From positions 1 to 59,679 of the forward strand of contig CASEAJ010000122.1 of assembly GCA_949285425.1 (NCBI GenBank): 59,679 nucleotides of DNA, given 5' to 3'. Source of the DNA: an uncultured Porphyromonadaceae bacterium. Its GTDB lineage: Bacteria; Bacteroidota; Bacteroidia; Bacteroidales; Paludibacteraceae. How positions within the stretch are numbered: the stretch's first letter is position 1; each line of letters starts with the position of its first letter. Positions 16,041-23,792 of this stretch are shown here, piece by piece. Position numbers and translations under genes: made by a program. Below the pieces are notes generated by a model that saw nothing but the letters and a program-made list of their open reading frames with translations, did not search any database and was not told where the DNA came from.

Positions 16041-16985
16041 ATGGATATGAAAACAGACAAACGACTTATGAAAGGAACATACGGGACATACAGAAAGAGA
16101 ATCGGTTTCGGCATGCTGAGTATTGCTCTGGTATTTGCTTCCTGCTCGGACAGCCTGAACGATTATGATGCAACCGGAACTTTCGATGCGGATGAAATTG
16201 TTGTATCAAGCGAAGTGGCGGGAGCCATACTAAAACTGGATGTGTCGGAAGGGGAAACGCTCGCGCAAGGACAGACAATAGGACTGATAGACTCGGTACA
16301 ACTGTTCCTGCAAAAGCAACAGCTGGAAGCAAACATACTGGCAGTGGAAGCCGGCCGACCGAATATAGAATCTCAACTGGCCCCGTTGGAAGAACAACTG
16401 AAGAAACAACAGCAAGAAAAACAGCGGGTGGAAAATCTGCTGAAAGCCGAAGCGGCAACCACCAAGCAGTTGGACGACATCAATTCAGCCATTCTTGTGT
16501 TGCAAAAGCAACTCGCAGCCCAACGTATTGCTTTGGGAAACGCCCAGACAAGTGCCGACGCACAAACAACTGCCATGCGCTCGCAAATAGCCCAACTGAA
16601 CGACAGGCTGGCCAAATGCCACATCACTGCACCCATCAACGGAACGGTATTGGCCCAATATGCACACACCGGCGAACTGACTTCGGCCGGACGACCGCTA
16701 TTCAAACTGGCCGACATGGAACATGTGTATCTGAAAGCCTATGTCACTTCGCAGCAACTGGCGGATATCCGGTTGGGGCAAGCCGTACAAGTACGTGCCG
16801 ACTTCGGCAACAAAGAGTACCGCTCATATGATGGTAAAATAACATGGATATCGGACAAAAGCGAATTCACCCCCAAGAACATTACCACATCCGATGACCG
16901 TGCCAACATGGTATATGCCATTAAAGTAGCCGTCAGAAACGATGGATACCTGAAACTGGGCATGTATGGTGAAGTGAAATTTTAA
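16041..16985 (+). CDS. HlyD/YbhG-type membrane fusion lipoprotein
   Basis: 314 residues, with alternative ATG at 16047. A long basic N-terminus precedes the lipobox IALVFASC, so the mature protein is probably lipid anchored near residue 35. The biotinyl-lipoyl-like fold (DADEIVVSSEVAGAILKLDVSEGETLAQGQTIG), a coiled-coil hairpin (QLEANILAVEAGRPNIESQL to LNDRLAKC) and the closing half (ITAPINGTVLAQYAHTGELTSAGRPLFKLADM) are in order. It links the inner-membrane ABC parts to the TolC protein. It is the YbhG counterpart of this operon. Confidence 0.93.
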   Translation: MDMKTDKRLMKGTYGTYRKRIGFGMLSIALVFASCSDSLNDYDATGTFDADEIVVSSEVAGAILKLDVSEGETLAQGQTIGLIDSVQLFLQKQQLEANILAVEAGRPNIESQLAPLEEQLKKQQQEKQRVENLLKAEAATTKQLDDINSAILVLQKQLAAQRIALGNAQTSADAQTTAMRSQIAQLNDRLAKCHITAPINGTVLAQYAHTGELTSAGRPLFKLADMEHVYLKAYVTSQQLADIRLGQAVQVRADFGNKEYRSYDGKITWISDKSEFTPKNITTSDDRANMVYAIKVAVRNDGYLKLGMYGEVKF

Positions 16986-17054
16986 GAACGGAGCTGTGAA
17001 TGACGGATATAGGTATGACTTACCCGCTAATCGCTTCTCGCTACATTTATTTAT

Positions 17055-17960
17055 ATGAATCCAGTCATTGCAAACGACATACGGAAACATTACGGAAACG
17101 TACAGGCACTTCAAGGCATCAGTTTTGAAGCCAAACCCGGAGAAATATTCGGCATCATAGGACCCGACGGAGCCGGAAAGACTTCGCTTTTCCGCATCAT
17201 GACCACACTGATTCTGCCCGACAGCGGATCATGTCTGGTAGGAGGATTTGACGTGGTGAAAGAATACAAGGAAATACGCCGGCGGGTAGGATACATGCCC
17301 GGACGTTTCTCTCTGTATCAGGACATGAGCGTGGAAGAAAACCTGAGTTTCTTTGCTTCGGTTTTCGGTACAACCATCGAAGAGAACTACCATCTGATAG
17401 CCGACATATACAAACAGATAGAACCGTTCAAGACCCGCCGGGCAGGCAAACTGTCGGGAGGCATGAAACAAAAGCTGGCCTTGTGCTGCGCACTGATACA
17501 CAAGCCCGATGTGCTTTTTCTGGACGAGCCTACTACCGGAGTAGACCCGGTTTCACGCAAGGAATTCTGGGAAATGCTGAAACGGCTCAAGACAGAGGGT
17601 ATCACCATGATAGTTTCCACACCCTATATGGATGAAGCCCGGCTGTGCGACCGCATCGCCCTGATAAAGGACGGACGCTTCATGAGCATCAACACTCCCG
17701 ACAATATTGTCGCCGATTTCAAAGTGCCGCTATGGGCCGCCAAAAGCGGACAAATGTACCGTCTGCTGAATGACCTGCGCGAATATCCGGAAACAGACAA
17801 CTGTTATGTATCCGGCGAGTATCATCATTTCACCGCCCGGACAAACGACTTTGATCCGGAGAAACTGACACAATACTTGCGAGCCAAAGGACACGAACCC
17901 GAAATAAAACGTATCGAGGCTACAATAGAAGACTGTTACATGTATCTGGCAAGAAAATAA
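17055..17960 (+). CDS. ABC transporter ATPase (matches N-terminal half of YbhF)
   Basis: 301 residues. Walker A GPDGAGKT (36-43), signature LSGGMKQK, Walker B VLFLDEPTTGVDP and a switch-histidine region with STPYMDEA, in which the usual His is Thr/Pro-like (VSTPYMDE). A C-terminal extension of ~70 residues follows the core domain. The GPDGAGKT form of Walker A is also found in the first half of E. coli YbhF, a tandem ATPase; here the two halves are separate genes. Gap of 31 bp to the second ATPase gene. Confidence 0.93.
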   Translation: MNPVIANDIRKHYGNVQALQGISFEAKPGEIFGIIGPDGAGKTSLFRIMTTLILPDSGSCLVGGFDVVKEYKEIRRRVGYMPGRFSLYQDMSVEENLSFFASVFGTTIEENYHLIADIYKQIEPFKTRRAGKLSGGMKQKLALCCALIHKPDVLFLDEPTTGVDPVSRKEFWEMLKRLKTEGITMIVSTPYMDEARLCDRIALIKDGRFMSINTPDNIVADFKVPLWAAKSGQMYRLLNDLREYPETDNCYVSGEYHHFTARTNDFDPEKLTQYLRAKGHEPEIKRIEATIEDCYMYLARK

Positions 17961-17991
17961 AAAGTCATAACCGTTATTTATTTGTTCACTG

Positions 17992-18732
17992 ATGGACGAC
18001 GTTGTCATATATACAAAAGAGTTAACCAAGCAATTCGGCACATTCACCGCTGTCGACCACATATCCTTCGATGTGCACAAGGGAGAAATTTTCGGTTTCC
18101 TGGGAGCGAACGGAGCCGGCAAGACTACAGCCATGCGCATGCTGTGCGGCTTGAGTATACCGACTTCGGGCGTGGGCAATGTGGCCGGTTTCGACATTGC
18201 CACACAGCAGGAAGACATCAAGAAACGCATTGGCTACATGAGCCAGAAGTTTTCGCTGTACGAAGACCTCAAAGTATGGGAAAACATCCGCCTGTATGCC
18301 GGCATATACGGCATGAAAACGGACGAAATAGAACGAAAGACCAACTTGCTGTTGGACAAGCTGCACTTCACGAAAGAACGCAATGCACTGGTCCGCTCCC
18401 TGCCTCTCGGTTGGAAACAAAAGCTGGCATTCTCTGTTTCCATATTCCATGAACCGAAAATCGTTTTTCTGGACGAACCGACCGGAGGAGTGGACCCGGA
18501 AACCCGGCGACAGTTTTGGGAAATGATTTACGAAGCGGCCGACCGCGGCATCACTGTTTTTGTCACTACCCATTACATGGATGAAGCCGAATATTGCAAC
18601 CGAGTCTCCATCATGGTCGATGGACGTATCGATGCCCTTGACACTCCTTCACGTCTCAAACAACGGTTCAATGCCCAATCCATGGACCAGGTATTCCGGC
18701 GACTGGCAAGAAAAGCGGAAAGAAGCGAATGA
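17992..18732 (+). CDS. ABC transporter ATPase with LPLG signature (matches C-terminal half of YbhF)
   Basis: 246 residues. Walker A GANGAGKT (38-45), Walker B KIVFLDEPTGGVDPE and switch VTTHYMDEAEYC are intact. In place of LSGGQ the signature reads LPLGWKQK, the same variation as in the second half of YbhF-type proteins. Heterodimer with the first ATPase would therefore have two unequal ATP sites. The stop overlaps the ATG of the following four-helix-bundle fragment (ATGA at 18729-18732). Confidence 0.93.
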   Translation: MDDVVIYTKELTKQFGTFTAVDHISFDVHKGEIFGFLGANGAGKTTAMRMLCGLSIPTSGVGNVAGFDIATQQEDIKKRIGYMSQKFSLYEDLKVWENIRLYAGIYGMKTDEIERKTNLLLDKLHFTKERNALVRSLPLGWKQKLAFSVSIFHEPKIVFLDEPTGGVDPETRRQFWEMIYEAADRGITVFVTTHYMDEAEYCNRVSIMVDGRIDALDTPSRLKQRFNAQSMDQVFRRLARKAERSE

Positions 18733-18902
18733 GCGTGGTTTTGAAAGAGGCCAATGAAACAGGATGCTGGCTCATGCTTTTGCATGACAGCGACTACTTG
18801 CGAGAACATATTTATTCAACTATGAAAGAGGAATGCGACGAATTAATCAGATTGCTTGCACGCATAGCGAAAACAACGAAAGAAAAATTAAAGCAGGAAT
18901 AA
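18729..18902 (+). CDS. Truncated four-helix-bundle protein (C-terminal half only)
   Basis: A 57-residue reading starting with ATGA overlap of the ATPase stop: MSVVLKEANETGCWLML followed by LREHIYSTMKEECDELIRLL and ARIAKTTKEKLKQE. This is the end of the widespread four-helix-bundle family (originally seen in 23S rRNA intervening sequences), where the motif KMS(I)ALKEANETEYWL lies at mid-protein. The N-terminal half (normally 60 or so residues) is missing: the reading begins exactly at the methionine of that motif. It may be a relic left after deletion or a translated mini-protein. Its role in the efflux operon, if any, is unknown. Confidence 0.7.
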   Translation: MSVVLKEANETGCWLMLLHDSDYLREHIYSTMKEECDELIRLLARIAKTTKEKLKQE

Positions 18903-18960
18903 ACTACGGACAAGAGCACATTTTCAACTTTCCATTTTCAATTTTCAACTTTCAAATAAG
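18903..18960 (+). repeat. Short TTTTCAA(C/T)TTTC low-complexity repeat
   Basis: Between the helix-bundle remnant and the first permease, TTTTCAACTTTC, CATTTTCAATTTTC and AACTTTCAAAT follow each other. Such pyrimidine-rich direct copies are common between Bacteroidales genes and may mark a past rearrangement at this site. Confidence 0.5.
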
Positions 18961-20064
18961 ATGAAAGAGTTTCAGGCATTCATACGTAAAGAGTTTTATC
19001 ACATACTCCGTGACCGACGGACCATGCTGATATTGTTGGGCATGCCGGTCGTGCTGATTATACTGTTCGGTTTTGCATTGTCTACCGAAGTACGGAACAT
19101 CAATATAGCCATACTTTCGTCCGGCCCCGACCATACCGTAAGACAAATAGCCCAACGCCTGGATGCCAGCGAATATTTTACCATCATAGGCTACCTCGAC
19201 ACCCCTTCCGACATAGACCGGGTCATGCGTTCAAGTGAAGCCGATGCTGTACTGGTGTTCGGACAGGACTTTTCCAATCACATTTTCACTCCGGATGGAG
19301 CACAGATACAGATTGTGGCCGATGCCAGCAACACCAACATGGCACAGAGCTACGAGGCCTACATCAGTGCCGTCATCGGACAATACTTTCAGGAACAGAT
19401 GCCCGAGGGGAACATGGCCGGCATTACTCCGAATGTCATTATGCTCTACAACCCCCAAATGAAATCGTCCTACAACTTTGTGCCCGGTATCATGGGACTG
19501 ATACTGATGCTCATCTGTGCCATGATGACCTCCATTGCCATTGTGCGCGAAAAAGAAACCGGCACCATGGAAGTGTTGCTTGTATCGCCCGTAAAGCCCA
19601 TTTACATCATATTGTCAAAAATGACTCCCTATTTTGTGCTCTCATGCATCAACCTGCTCACCATCCTGCTGCTGGCCATCTTTGTGCTGAAAGTACCGGT
19701 CGAAGGCAGTATGGTTGCACTCATTTTCGTTTCGCTGGTCTACATATTCACATCGCTGGCACTCGGACTGCTCATATCCACGGTCGCCGAACGGCAGATC
19801 ATTGCCATGATGGTTTCGGCCATGCTGCTGATGGTACCGACCATGCTGCTCTCGGGCATGCTGTTCCCCATTGAGAGTATGCCTAAACTGCTCCAGTTCC
19901 TCTCCAACATACTGCCGGCCACATGGTACATTTCGGCTGTGCGCAAATTGATGATTGCCGGACTGCCGGCCATGTCGGCCTTGAAAGAAACCATCATACT
20001 GGTGGGCATGGCCATCGTCCTGCTCACGATAAGCATGAAAAAGTTCAAAAACAGGTTGGAGTAA
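18961..20064 (+). CDS. ABC-2 type permease (YbhS/YbhR type), first
   Basis: 367 residues. One N-terminal membrane helix (TMLILLGMPVVLIILFGFAL), an extracytoplasmic domain of ~140 residues (EVRNINIAILSSGPDHT to VIMLYNPQMKSSYNFVPG), and five more helices in the C-terminal half with the ABC-2 motif VREKETGTMEVLLVSPVKP. It pairs with the next gene to form the transmembrane channel used by the two ATPases. Confidence 0.92.
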   Translation: MKEFQAFIRKEFYHILRDRRTMLILLGMPVVLIILFGFALSTEVRNINIAILSSGPDHTVRQIAQRLDASEYFTIIGYLDTPSDIDRVMRSSEADAVLVFGQDFSNHIFTPDGAQIQIVADASNTNMAQSYEAYISAVIGQYFQEQMPEGNMAGITPNVIMLYNPQMKSSYNFVPGIMGLILMLICAMMTSIAIVREKETGTMEVLLVSPVKPIYIILSKMTPYFVLSCINLLTILLLAIFVLKVPVEGSMVALIFVSLVYIFTSLALGLLISTVAERQIIAMMVSAMLLMVPTMLLSGMLFPIESMPKLLQFLSNILPATWYISAVRKLMIAGLPAMSALKETIILVGMAIVLLTISMKKFKNRLE

Positions 20065-20113
20065 TGTGACACCATACAAACAAGTCAAAGGATAAACGAA
20101 CGCATAGACAATC

Positions 20114-21226
20114 ATGACACTGAGATTTTTATTGGAAAAAGAATTCAAGCAACTGATCCGGAACAAGATTATGCTGGTGCTGACAGTGGTATTTCCCCTG
20201 ATGGTCATACTGGTCATGCCGTGGGCCGCCACCATGGACATCAAGAACATTCGCCTGACAGTGGTTGACAACGATCATTCCCCCCTGTCGGAGCAGTTCA
20301 TCGAAAAACTAAGTAACTCAAGCTATTTCCGTCTGGTAGGAACAAGCTACAACTACCGGGAAGGCATCCATGCCGTAGAAGTAGGTACGGCCGATATGGT
20401 GCTTGAAATACCAAGCGGATTCGAAAGTGACTTCATCAATGGCTGGAATGTGCCTGTACAGGTATCCATCAATGCAGTAAACAGCATCAAGGGGGTCATG
20501 GGGCAATCATACATCAATACGTTTTGCCAAATGTTCATGGAAGAACAACAGGCAGCACATCCCACGGCCGACGGCAACAACAGACCCGCCATCGAACTGA
20601 ACACCATTAACCTGTTCAACCCGACGCTTGACTACAAGTTTTCCATGATACCGGGTCTGATTATGATTACCGCCATTGTGCTGTGCGGTTTTCTGCCGGC
20701 ACTCAACATTGTCACGGAAAAGGAACAGGGCACCATCGAACAGCTGAACGTAACCCCCATCAGCCGCACCTCATTCATTTTTGCCAAACTGATACCTTTC
20801 TGGATTATCGGGGTGGTGACCTTGTCGCTCGGATTTCTGTTTGCCTGGCTCATCTACGGTCTGGTTCCAGCGGGCAGCGTAGGGTTGCTGTATTTCTTCT
20901 CCATTATATTCATATTCACCATGACCGGCTTCGGTCTGGTCATCTCCAACAAGTCATCCACCATGCAGCAGGCCGTGTTCGTCATGTTCTTTTTCGTCAT
21001 GATATTCATCATGCTGTGCGGACTGCTGACTCCCGTCAACAGCATGCCCGACTGGGCGCAGGCCATAGCCGCACTTACACCGACCAAGTACATGGTAAAC
21101 GCACTCAACTGCATTTATCTGAAAGGAAGCGGCTTCATGGATCTGTTGCCCGACATCATAGCCCTCACGACCATGCTGCTTTTCTTCAACGTATGGGCCG
21201 TGCTGAGTTACAAGAAATCGGAATAG
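20114..21226 (+). CDS. ABC-2 type permease (YbhS/YbhR type), second
   Basis: 370 residues with the same topology as its neighbour: N-terminal helix (IMLVLTVVFPLMVILVMPWA), periplasmic domain, then five helices with TEKEQGTIEQLNVTPISR. The C-terminus VLSYKKSE is cytoplasmic. It is the last gene of the operon, and a bidirectional terminator follows at 21242-21293. Confidence 0.92.
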   Translation: MTLRFLLEKEFKQLIRNKIMLVLTVVFPLMVILVMPWAATMDIKNIRLTVVDNDHSPLSEQFIEKLSNSSYFRLVGTSYNYREGIHAVEVGTADMVLEIPSGFESDFINGWNVPVQVSINAVNSIKGVMGQSYINTFCQMFMEEQQAAHPTADGNNRPAIELNTINLFNPTLDYKFSMIPGLIMITAIVLCGFLPALNIVTEKEQGTIEQLNVTPISRTSFIFAKLIPFWIIGVVTLSLGFLFAWLIYGLVPAGSVGLLYFFSIIFIFTMTGFGLVISNKSSTMQQAVFVMFFFVMIFIMLCGLLTPVNSMPDWAQAIAALTPTKYMVNALNCIYLKGSGFMDLLPDIIALTTMLLFFNVWAVLSYKKSE

Positions 21227-21241
21227 TTTTCCCCTTATAAG

Positions 21242-21293
21242 AAAGCGGTGCAGGAAAGACCACATCAGAAGACAGGTCTTTTCCGCACCGCTT
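21242..21293. terminator. Bidirectional terminator between efflux operon and ECF gene
   Basis: AAAGCGGTGC-A-GGAAAGACC pairs with GGTCTTTTCC-G-CACCGCTTT across a 13-base loop. It serves the plus-strand efflux operon and is in position for the convergent minus-strand operon as well. Confidence 0.8.
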
Positions 21294-21341
21294 TACGTCC
21301 ATTCAGTTTCCGCCCTATCCGGATCGGAAACATATTCGCTC

Positions 21342-21866
21342 TTATCTCAACAAGTCCTTCACACGACCGAAGCCGTTCAGCAGCAGCCAGCCGCCCAAAA
21401 TCTGTACCAGCATACCGGGAATGCCTATGCGGAAATCCTGCGTCGCTGCATACAGACTGCCCGACAACAGCCATTCGCCCAACGTGCCGGCAACCTGATA
21501 AGCCAGTACCACAGCCAGCAGCAACACAAGCGAAGCCCTTTGAAAACGGGATGCCGTCCAACCGGCAAACAGTGCCAGCAGCACCGATTTCAGCATGATG
21601 GCCGGAAGTGCCGACCATGCAGGCATGGCAAAAAGCAGCGAATTGACCAGCGGAGAAACAACCGCCGTGAGCAAACCGGCCTTCCAGCCATATTTGTACG
21701 CACCTATAAGTGTAAAGAAGTAAATAGGCAACCAGGTAGGCCCACCCAAATGCACCAAATGACAAAGTTGCGGAAACACAATATTGCCCGCCACAAAAAG
21801 AGCGGCCACCCAATAAGTCTTCGCATGACTGTAGTCCAGCGAATAAAGTTTCAATGTTGTTTGCAT
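21342..21866 (-). CDS. ECF transporter S component-like membrane protein
   Basis: 174 residues, with five or six hydrophobic segments. TWLPIYFFTLIGAYKYGWKAGLLTAVVSPLVNSLLF matches the S-component (substrate-binding) fold of energy-coupling-factor importers. No EcfA or EcfT gene is nearby, so it must use a shared module elsewhere or act alone. It is the last gene of a minus-strand set with DUF1893, an aldo/keto reductase and a 4Fe-4S protein. The substrate is not evident. Confidence 0.8.
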   Translation of the reverse strand: MQTTLKLYSLDYSHAKTYWVAALFVAGNIVFPQLCHLVHLGGPTWLPIYFFTLIGAYKYGWKAGLLTAVVSPLVNSLLFAMPAWSALPAIMLKSVLLALFAGWTASRFQRASLVLLLAVVLAYQVAGTLGEWLLSGSLYAATQDFRIGIPGMLVQILGGWLLLNGFGRVKDLLR

Positions 21867-21895
21867 AGGTTTCTTTTATCTAAATTATTTTCTTT

Positions 21896-22330
21896 CTATC
21901 CTTCAAAACGTCCGTCCTGTTGGCGCAAGCCTTGCACAAAACGGTCTATCAGCGGCAGGCAGTCCTCGACCGTTGCACAAGGTCCGCAAAGCGTCTCCAA
22001 CGGACAACGGCCGGTATTACTTCGGTTGTTGATGCCCGCCGTCTTGACGTCATAGCTCACCTTTACGGCACTTTGCCTGAACAGCCCAAGTGCCGGTTCG
22101 CTGACAACCCCGGCAAAGACTTCCTTCACTCCCCCCACAATCATCAGGGCCGCGGCTCCCTTGCCCACCACCTTGTCGGCCAGCGAGGCCCCTTGCAGAA
22201 ACTCAGGCTCCTCGCGCCACAGACGGTGCAGGTCGGACACTCCCCATCCCCAAAAAGTGCGGACCGTGCCGCCGTTCGACACAACCAGCGAACAGCCTTC
22301 GCTGCGGAGCATGCGTATCAGTTCTTCCAT
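21896..22330 (-). CDS. DUF1893 domain protein
   Basis: 144 residues. The block CSLVVSNGGTVRTFWGWGVSDLHRLW and DKVVGKGAAALMIVGGVKEVFAGVVSEPALGLF are typical of DUF1893, a deaminase-like fold without known activity. Three Cys cluster near the C-terminus (RCPLETLCGPCATVEDC). It starts 6 bp after the reductase gene stops, so they are co-translated. Its redox-type neighbours suggest a role tied to iron-sulfur or flavin proteins, but that is inference. Confidence 0.82.
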   Translation of the reverse strand: MEELIRMLRSEGCSLVVSNGGTVRTFWGWGVSDLHRLWREEPEFLQGASLADKVVGKGAAALMIVGGVKEVFAGVVSEPALGLFRQSAVKVSYDVKTAGINNRSNTGRCPLETLCGPCATVEDCLPLIDRFVQGLRQQDGRFEG

Positions 22331-22336
22331 AAACGT

Positions 22337-23722
22337 TTACAACGTGTTTTGCTTCAACTGCTCCACAAAGCGGTCAATGCGTTGCATTTCTTTCGGAATG
22401 TCGATGCTTTGCGGGCAGTGGCTGTTGCATTGTCCGCAACCAATGCAGTGGTCGGCCTGCCGCAAACGAGGCACACTGCGGTCATATCCCACCAGGAATG
22501 CACGTCGTGCCCGACGATAGTTTTCGTTTTGTGAAGAAGTGGCAATGTTACCCTCATTCACGCACTTGTTGTAGTGCAACAGCACGGCCGGTATGTCAAT
22601 GCCATAGGGGCAAGGCATGCAATACTTGCAGTCGTTGCACGGAATGGTCGGATACTCCAACATCAGTTGGGCCGTTTCTTCCAGAAAGTCTTTTTCTTCA
22701 TCACTTAGCGGCAAAAGCGGCGAATAGGTGCGCAGATTGTCCTGCAAATGCTCCATATAGGTCATGCCGCTAAGCACGGTCAGCACCCCTTCGGGCGAAC
22801 CGGCAAAGCGGAACGCCCACGAAGCGACACTTGTTTCAGGCCGGCGTTGCAACAGACGGGCTGCAATGTGTTCGGGCACCCGCGACAGACGCCCGCCCAA
22901 AAGCGGCTCCATAATGACAGCCTGTATGTTGCGCTTCTGCAGTTCGGTGTACAGATAATCGGCATTGACATTGAAGCCCGACGCATGACGCCAGTCCACA
23001 TAGTTGAGCTGTATCTGCACAAAGTCCCAATGCACCTGGTCGTCCATGGCCAGCACCTCGTCAAACACCTCCTTGGTGCCATGAAACGAAAAGCCGAGGT
23101 TGCGTATGCGGCCGGCACGTCTTTCCTCCAGCAGAAAATCAATCATGCCGTTGTCTATATAGCGGGCACGGAAGGTTTCTATGCCGCCGTTGCCAATGGA
23201 ATGCAACAGATAATAGTCGATGTAATCCACCTGAAGTTCCTCAAACGACTTGCGATACATGGCAATGGAGTTTTCGCGCGTGTAGTTTGAGAAATTGGAC
23301 AATTTGGTGGCGACGAAGTACTTTTCGCGCGGATAACGCTTCAGGGCTATACCGGTCGACTTTTCCGACCAACCCTGCACATACACGGGCGACGTGTCAA
23401 AATAGTTCACACCGTGTGCCACAGCATAGTCCACCAAGCGGTTCACCGCATCCTGGTCAATAATGTCGCCTTTGCCATCGGCCGCAGGAACCGTCGGCAG
23501 ACGCATCATGCCATAACCGAGCAACGACACCTTGTCGCCTTTCTTGTTGTTGACACGAAGCGTCATCAAATCTTTCGGAATATCGCCCTGTGCGGCATGC
23601 CGACCGGAAGCACGGTTCTCGTCCGGAGCACAGCCTGCAAAAGCGGCAGTTCCTGTAGCGGCGGTAATTCCCACTATCTTGAGGAACTCGCGCCGGTTCA
23701 TATCTTTATTTTCTCTTTCCAT
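22337..23722 (-). CDS. Aldo/keto reductase with two C-terminal [4Fe-4S] motifs, Tat-type leader
   Basis: 461 residues; an internal ATG at 23701 gives MNRREFLKIVG. The RREFLK motif and following hydrophobic stretch (ITAATGTAAFAGC) form a twin-arginine or lipoprotein-like leader. Residues ~55-340 are an aldo/keto reductase barrel (LLGYGMMRLPTV, YFDTSPVYVQGWSEKSTG, YIDYYLLHSIG). Two ferredoxin motifs follow: CNDCKYCMPCPYGIDIP and HCIGCGQCNSHCPQSIDIP. It may therefore transfer electrons between iron-sulfur partners and a small substrate. The neighbouring 4Fe-4S membrane protein is a likely partner. Confidence 0.9.
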   Translation of the reverse strand: MERENKDMNRREFLKIVGITAATGTAAFAGCAPDENRASGRHAAQGDIPKDLMTLRVNNKKGDKVSLLGYGMMRLPTVPAADGKGDIIDQDAVNRLVDYAVAHGVNYFDTSPVYVQGWSEKSTGIALKRYPREKYFVATKLSNFSNYTRENSIAMYRKSFEELQVDYIDYYLLHSIGNGGIETFRARYIDNGMIDFLLEERRAGRIRNLGFSFHGTKEVFDEVLAMDDQVHWDFVQIQLNYVDWRHASGFNVNADYLYTELQKRNIQAVIMEPLLGGRLSRVPEHIAARLLQRRPETSVASWAFRFAGSPEGVLTVLSGMTYMEHLQDNLRTYSPLLPLSDEEKDFLEETAQLMLEYPTIPCNDCKYCMPCPYGIDIPAVLLHYNKCVNEGNIATSSQNENYRRARRAFLVGYDRSVPRLRQADHCIGCGQCNSHCPQSIDIPKEMQRIDRFVEQLKQNTL

Positions 23723-23792
23723 ATATCGGTTCTGTTACGAGTGACGAGTTATCAGTGACAAGTTAACAATTGAAGGGTCTGCGAGCTGGCTG

